64,000 nt of DNA from Gemmata palustris (GTDB lineage: Bacteria > Planctomycetota > Planctomycetia > Gemmatales > Gemmataceae), in contig NZ_JAGKQQ010000001.1 in NCBI RefSeq assembly GCF_017939745.1, forward strand, positions 7,145,299 to 7,209,298, read 5' to 3'. The notes beneath the pieces are model-generated. The model was given only the letters and a program-made list of their open reading frames with translations, was not told the DNA's origin and searched no databases. Every line of letters starts with the position of its first letter. The stretch's first letter is position 1. Positions 60,777 to 64,000 of the stretch are shown here, piece by piece. The translations under genes were made by a program, and so were the position numbers.

Positions 60777-61963
60777 TTCCCGCCTCCACTCTTGCCGCCG
60801 GTTGAGCCGCCCATGCTTCCTCCGGTGGTTGTTCCTGTGCTCGGTCGCGTTCCACCCGTGGACGGTGTCGTTGTGCCGCCCGAGCCCCCGGAGCTGTTTC
60901 CCCCGGTCGTGCCGGAGCCGGTGCTCGGCTGTGTTCCGCCCGTGGACGGTGTCGTCGTACCGCCCGTGGTTCCGCTCGTTGTCGTGTCGGTCGCGCCGTC
61001 GATCGGGGGTTCGATGAACGTCGGGGTGTTCGTGCCGGGCGCGGCCCGCACCGCGATCACCTGCGTCAAACGCTTCTCAACGGTCTCGTTGCTCTTCCCG
61101 GTGGGGATCTTGAGCACGAGCGTGACGCGGATCGCGCGGGGCGGGCCGAGCGGGGTCACGCCGTCCGGCCCGGGCACCGTGCCGTCCCACTCCGTGGTCC
61201 AGGCCGATCCGTCGGTGTACTCGAAGGACACGTCCGAAACTTCCTCCGCAACGAGCACCGCATCGGCCGCTTCGGGGTCGGGGTCGAGCGAGTTGCGCAC
61301 CCCGTCGGCGGTCACCCACGGGCGCTCTTGCCGGTACAGCCCGCCACTGGGACCGAGCCAGTAAATGATCTGGCGCTGGTCGGCGCGGATCTGGTCGCCG
61401 GGGTTACCGAACCGCCCGAACGCCTCCGGCACGCGCCCCGCGAAGACCACGATCTGCTTCTCCGTTCCCGACACGCCGCCCTGGAACGAGAAGTCCGCGG
61501 CCCCGGCATTGGGATTATCGGTTTCACTGTCTGTCGAAGTCGTCGTTGTCGGGGTCGTTGTGGTACTCGGCGTGGTCGTGGAGCCGGTACTCGTTGCCGG
61601 AGTGGTAGAACCGCCAGAACCAGTTGCAGTGCCGGTGACGGTTGGTGTGGTTGTGCCCCCGGTGCTGGGCGTGGTTGCGCTCGAGGTGGCCGTGGTGCTC
61701 GCGGCCGGGAGCGGGTTCCCACCGGACCGCGGCGGGAGCGGCGCGAGTGTGCCGCTCAGGTCCACGGTCATCTTGTTGAAGATCCCGCGCGACAGGTCTT
61801 CGACCTCGCTCGCGTCGCGGCTGGTCTGCGTTTGCCGCAGCGTCACGGACATCGCAAGGTATAGTGCGGCGAGCAGCAGACTGGCGATCAGGGTGGCGAG
61901 GAGGATTTCGAGGAGCGTGAACCCGGCCCGGCGGGTGGAGCGGGCGCGTCGAGAGCGGAGCAT
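60773..61963 (-). CDS. gspJ: GspJ-like minor pseudopilin with Thr-rich tracts
   Basis: I choose ATG 61963, which gives a prepilin leader and helix ('RRAGFTLLEILLATLIASLL', cleaved after Gly). The ~396-residue product has a core ('QIIYWLGPSGGLYRQERPWV') interrupted by a Thr/Gly/Ser tract (~80-140) and ending with a Gly/Thr tail (~330-396). The tail includes two copies of a ~32-base repeat (60849 and 60933). It overlaps the genes on both sides (ATGA), so it is strongly coupled. Confidence 0.82.
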   Translation of the reverse strand: MLRSRRARSTRRAGFTLLEILLATLIASLLLAALYLAMSVTLRQTQTSRDASEVEDLSRGIFNKMTVDLSGTLAPLPPRSGGNPLPAASTTATSSATTPSTGGTTTPTVTGTATGSGGSTTPATSTGSTTTPSTTTTPTTTTSTDSETDNPNAGAADFSFQGGVSGTEKQIVVFAGRVPEAFGRFGNPGDQIRADQRQIIYWLGPSGGLYRQERPWVTADGVRNSLDPDPEAADAVLVAEEVSDVSFEYTDGSAWTTEWDGTVPGPDGVTPLGPPRAIRVTLVLKIPTGKSNETVEKRLTQVIAVRAAPGTNTPTFIEPPIDGATDTTTSGTTGGTTTPSTGGTQPSTGSGTTGGNSSGGSGGTTTPSTGGTRPSTGTTTGGSMGGSTGGKSGGGK

Positions 61964-62451
61964 CACGGCGTCGTTCCTCCCGTTCCGGTCGTGGTGCCGG
62001 ATGTGGTACCGGTCGTCGAGTCGGTGGCCGTGGATTCCGCCGGGGGGCGCTCGGCTTGCGCCGCGGACCCCATCACAGTCGGGTCGAAGATCATCTGCGT
62101 CAGCACGATTTCGTAGGGCAGGCCCTTGAGATCGCGGGAGACGCGGACGGTCACGGTGTACAGGTTCGGGGGGCCGGCCGGTTCCGGGGTGACCGTGAAC
62201 TTCCAGGCCGCGTCGTCGCCCTCGAAATCGCCAGACGATTCGCTGGTGAGGCTCACGACCCCGGCCTCGACCTCGACCATCTTGCCCTGCGCCAATCGCG
62301 TCCCGCGGGTCGCGGCGCGGGCCTGGTTCCCCTGGTCGGTACCCAGGTCGACTAACTGGCTGATGGCGGCGAGAGAAATAATCAGGATCGTCAGCGCGAG
62401 TATGACTTCGATCAGCGAGAGCCCGTGGCGTGGGGGCGTGCGGAGGAGCAT
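61963..62451 (-). CDS. gspI: GspI-like minor pseudopilin
   Basis: 162 residues with a prepilin leader and helix ('RHGLSLIEVILALTILIISL'). Gly10 precedes the cleavage and Glu5 of the mature form is present. A small C-terminal domain and a Thr/Gly-rich tail follow. Together with the J- and K-like proteins it should form the tip of the pseudopilus. Start and stop overlap the neighbouring genes. Confidence 0.82.
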   Translation of the reverse strand: MLLRTPPRHGLSLIEVILALTILIISLAAISQLVDLGTDQGNQARAATRGTRLAQGKMVEVEAGVVSLTSESSGDFEGDDAAWKFTVTPEPAGPPNLYTVTVRVSRDLKGLPYEIVLTQMIFDPTVMGSAAQAERPPAESTATDSTTGTTSGTTTGTGGTTP

Positions 62452-62987
62452 CAGCGAGCCTCCGTACCGGCGGGCAGCACACGGGACGTACCCGTCAGCC
62501 CGCGGATCTGGATGCGAAGCGGTGAACCGCTGTCTTCTCGCACTCCAACGATAATGTTGTCATCCAGGCAGGTGCCGTTGGGCAGTACGACAGCGATCGT
62601 CGTCCACCCGTTGCCGGAATCGGACGCCGCGGACGGGTCCGAGAGGAGCTCCGCGGTGACGTAGTCGAACGCATACTCAACGACGGCCGCGCCCCCGTCG
62701 GCGTGTTCAAAGGCGGCGGTCTCGGCGAATTCCGGCCCGTCCGGGGCGCGCCGGATGCGTGTTCCGTTAGCCCCGATTGCGATCCGGTACGGGCGCGATT
62801 CGAGCATCGCCCGGCCGCGAGCCGTGGCCAGTTCCCCGCGAATCACATCGGCCGCGGCCCGCGGCCGCGAGTCACCGCGGAAGGCACCGATGCTGGGCAG
62901 CACGACGGCCGCCAACAGCAGAAGGATCGCCATGACGACGAGTACTTCAACCAGGGTGAATCCGCGGCGGGTGGAGCGGGTGAGCAC
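62451..62987 (-). CDS. gspH: GspH-like minor pseudopilin
   Basis: 178 residues from a GTG start with the prepilin leader 'RRGFTLVEVLVVMAILLLLA', then a beta-rich domain ('RPYRIAIGANGTRIRRAPDG'). Length and position between G and I fit GspH. It overlaps the GspI-like gene by one base. Confidence 0.82.
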   Translation of the reverse strand: MLTRSTRRGFTLVEVLVVMAILLLLAAVVLPSIGAFRGDSRPRAAADVIRGELATARGRAMLESRPYRIAIGANGTRIRRAPDGPEFAETAAFEHADGGAAVVEYAFDYVTAELLSDPSAASDSGNGWTTIAVVLPNGTCLDDNIIVGVREDSGSPLRIQIRGLTGTSRVLPAGTEAR

Positions 62988-63050
62988 GGCCGACCCTCAG
63001 GCGACGCGCGGACCGCCTCGGTCCGCACGGAACGGGAACGAACGTAAGGG

Positions 63051-63521
63051 CTAGTTCCGGGGCTCGGAGTTCGGCCCGACCCCGTACTGGCTGATTCGCG
63101 TGTTTGCGGCGTCCGGGGCGTGCGTGAAAACGAACACGTATGCCGTCCCGTCCGTTCGCGAGCGCCGCTCGAACTGGTACGGCTTGCCCCACGGGTCGAT
63201 CGTGTTCGACTGACCGTCTTTCAGGAACGATGCTGCGCCCCACGGCGGCTGGTACAGGTCGGTGATGCTCGTCGGCATCTTCTCTTCGTCGGTGAGACCC
63301 GGGTTGGAGGTGCTCAACTGGTACGACTCGATGGCCGTTTCGATGCTCTTGCACCCGAGTTGGGCCTTACCCTTCTTCGCTTCTTCGATCTGCTTCGGGA
63401 CGGCGACCGCCGCGATGGTCGCCAGAATCACGAGAATCGCGACCACCACCAGCACTTCGATCAGGGTGAACGCGGAGCGCCGGCGGGTTGCCGGAGAGAG
63501 GCGGGTTGTTGCGAGCATCAT
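63051..63521 (-). CDS. gspG: GspG-like major pseudopilin
   Basis: 156 residues with leader and helix 'RRSAFTLIEVLVVVAILVIL' and a GspG-type end: 'WGAASFLKDGQSNTIDPWGK' followed by 'PYQFE'. Ala precedes the cleavage-site Phe in place of the usual Gly, a change from the consensus that may affect processing. Tandem ATGs at 63521 and 63518 follow AGG. It should form the pseudopilus shaft. Confidence 0.82.
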   Translation of the reverse strand: MMLATTRLSPATRRRSAFTLIEVLVVVAILVILATIAAVAVPKQIEEAKKGKAQLGCKSIETAIESYQLSTSNPGLTDEEKMPTSITDLYQPPWGAASFLKDGQSNTIDPWGKPYQFERRSRTDGTAYVFVFTHAPDAANTRISQYGVGPNSEPRN

Positions 63522-63614
63522 GGGTCGGAACCTCTTACGTGGGCGAACAGGAAGCGTGGATGCAGTCAGTATAACTCGGCGGGCGGTTAACCCGCCATGA
63601 GAGACGTAACTTCT

Positions 63615-64000
63615 TCAACTGAGCGTATTACTGATCTTGAATACGGGCATCAGTAAGCCGACCGCGATGGTGCCGACCACCACCGCCATGAACAGCAGCA
63701 TGATCGGCTCCAGCAGTTTGACCATGAGTTCGAGGTTGCGGGCGGTCCGCTTGTCCAGCCCGTCGGCGACGTCGATCAGCACCTTTTCCAGGCTGTTCGC
63801 CTCTTCCGCGATGGTAATCATTTCCACGATGTCGGTCGGGAAGTGGCCGCTCTTGCGGAGCGGGTCGGCCAACTTTTGCCCGGCGGTCACGTTCTCCGCC
63901 GCTTGCTCGACGGCCGCGGCCAGCACCTTGTTGCCGGTCGAGTCCTTGGAGATGTGCAGCGACTTGAGGAGTGGGATGCCGTTGTGGAGCATCGTCCCCA
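63615..64000 (-). CDS. gspF: GspF-like inner-membrane platform protein, 5' end outside
   Basis: The frame runs off the right edge. The visible C-terminal ~128 residues contain 'GIPLLKSLHI', 'LRKSGHFPTDIVEMITIAEE' and the final helix 'LMVKLLEPIMLLFMAVVVGT', typical of GspF/PilC. The protein anchors the assembly platform and ATPase. The missing part includes the first membrane segments. Confidence 0.88.
   Translation of the reverse strand, partial: GTMLHNGIPLLKSLHISKDSTGNKVLAAAVEQAAENVTAGQKLADPLRKSGHFPTDIVEMITIAEEANSLEKVLIDVADGLDKRTARNLELMVKLLEPIMLLFMAVVVGTIAVGLLMPVFKISNTLS

Noticed and set aside
1-64000. tRNA, rRNA or riboswitch genes
   Set aside because: I found no cloverleaf with CCA-type end or conserved riboswitch core by reading; a covariance-model scan would be needed to exclude them.

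Overview
The window is high-GC bacterial DNA that looks like a planctomycete of the Gemmataceae. The lineage call rests on family knowledge rather than a search. It is suggested by a DUF1580-like helix-turn-helix gene, a Gemmata-type protein ending in 'GPGPHVRGCWVVDL', an ECF sigma factor next to a zinc-finger serine/threonine kinase, WD40 and PQQ propeller proteins, a caspase-like protein, and an unusually large secretin.

Layout. 1-13 kb holds chromosomal genes: a WD40 protein cut by the left edge, a CDF metal transporter, a TPR protein, a membrane PIN-TRAM protein, a dGTPase, a PQQ-propeller protein, a HEPN gene overlapping an unknown gene, a PAS/GAF/receiver protein, an ECF sigma factor, and a kinase fused to a DJ-1/PfpI domain.

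About 14.5-30.0 kb is a mobile element. It has a tyrosine integrase at one end and a DUF1580-like gene at the other. Between them are a single-chain type IIB topoisomerase (Topo VIB-like ATPase fused to a Topo VIA-like Tyr/Toprim part), a XRE regulator, two membrane proteins, an internal sigma-like factor and a run of phage morphogenesis genes (P27-type small terminase, tail chaperone-like, tape-measure-like, HK97-type prohead protease). No portal, major capsid or large terminase is visible. Near the integrase are two triplets of 12-bp-spaced repeats and an inverted copy of the first ~75 bp of the topoisomerase gene. A 12-bp direct repeat at 14477 and 30008 is a tentative attachment core.

30-47 kb is chromosomal again: a zinc-ribbon membrane protein, an esterase, a primary-type sigma-70 factor with a strong terminator, small exported proteins, a Tn5-like IS with 36-bp terminal repeats, a TPR/caspase-like gene pair, a WD40 protein, a sugar-nucleotidyltransferase, polyphosphate kinase and an ABC exporter. 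47.3-64 kb is a type II secretion/type IV pilus-like locus on the minus strand, in the order F (cut by the right edge), G, H, I, J, K, L-like (PilM+PilN fused), M/PilO-like, a terminator, then a secretin of about 2,210 residues and a lipoprotein. Several of these genes overlap by a few bases and are probably translationally coupled.

Several large palindromic intergenic repeats occur in the chromosomal parts (around 1.0, 2.1, 36.9, 40.1-40.5, 46.3 and 47.3 kb). The fused topoisomerase element and the kinase-DJ-1/PfpI fusion are the most interesting candidates. All functional calls come from reading motifs by eye.
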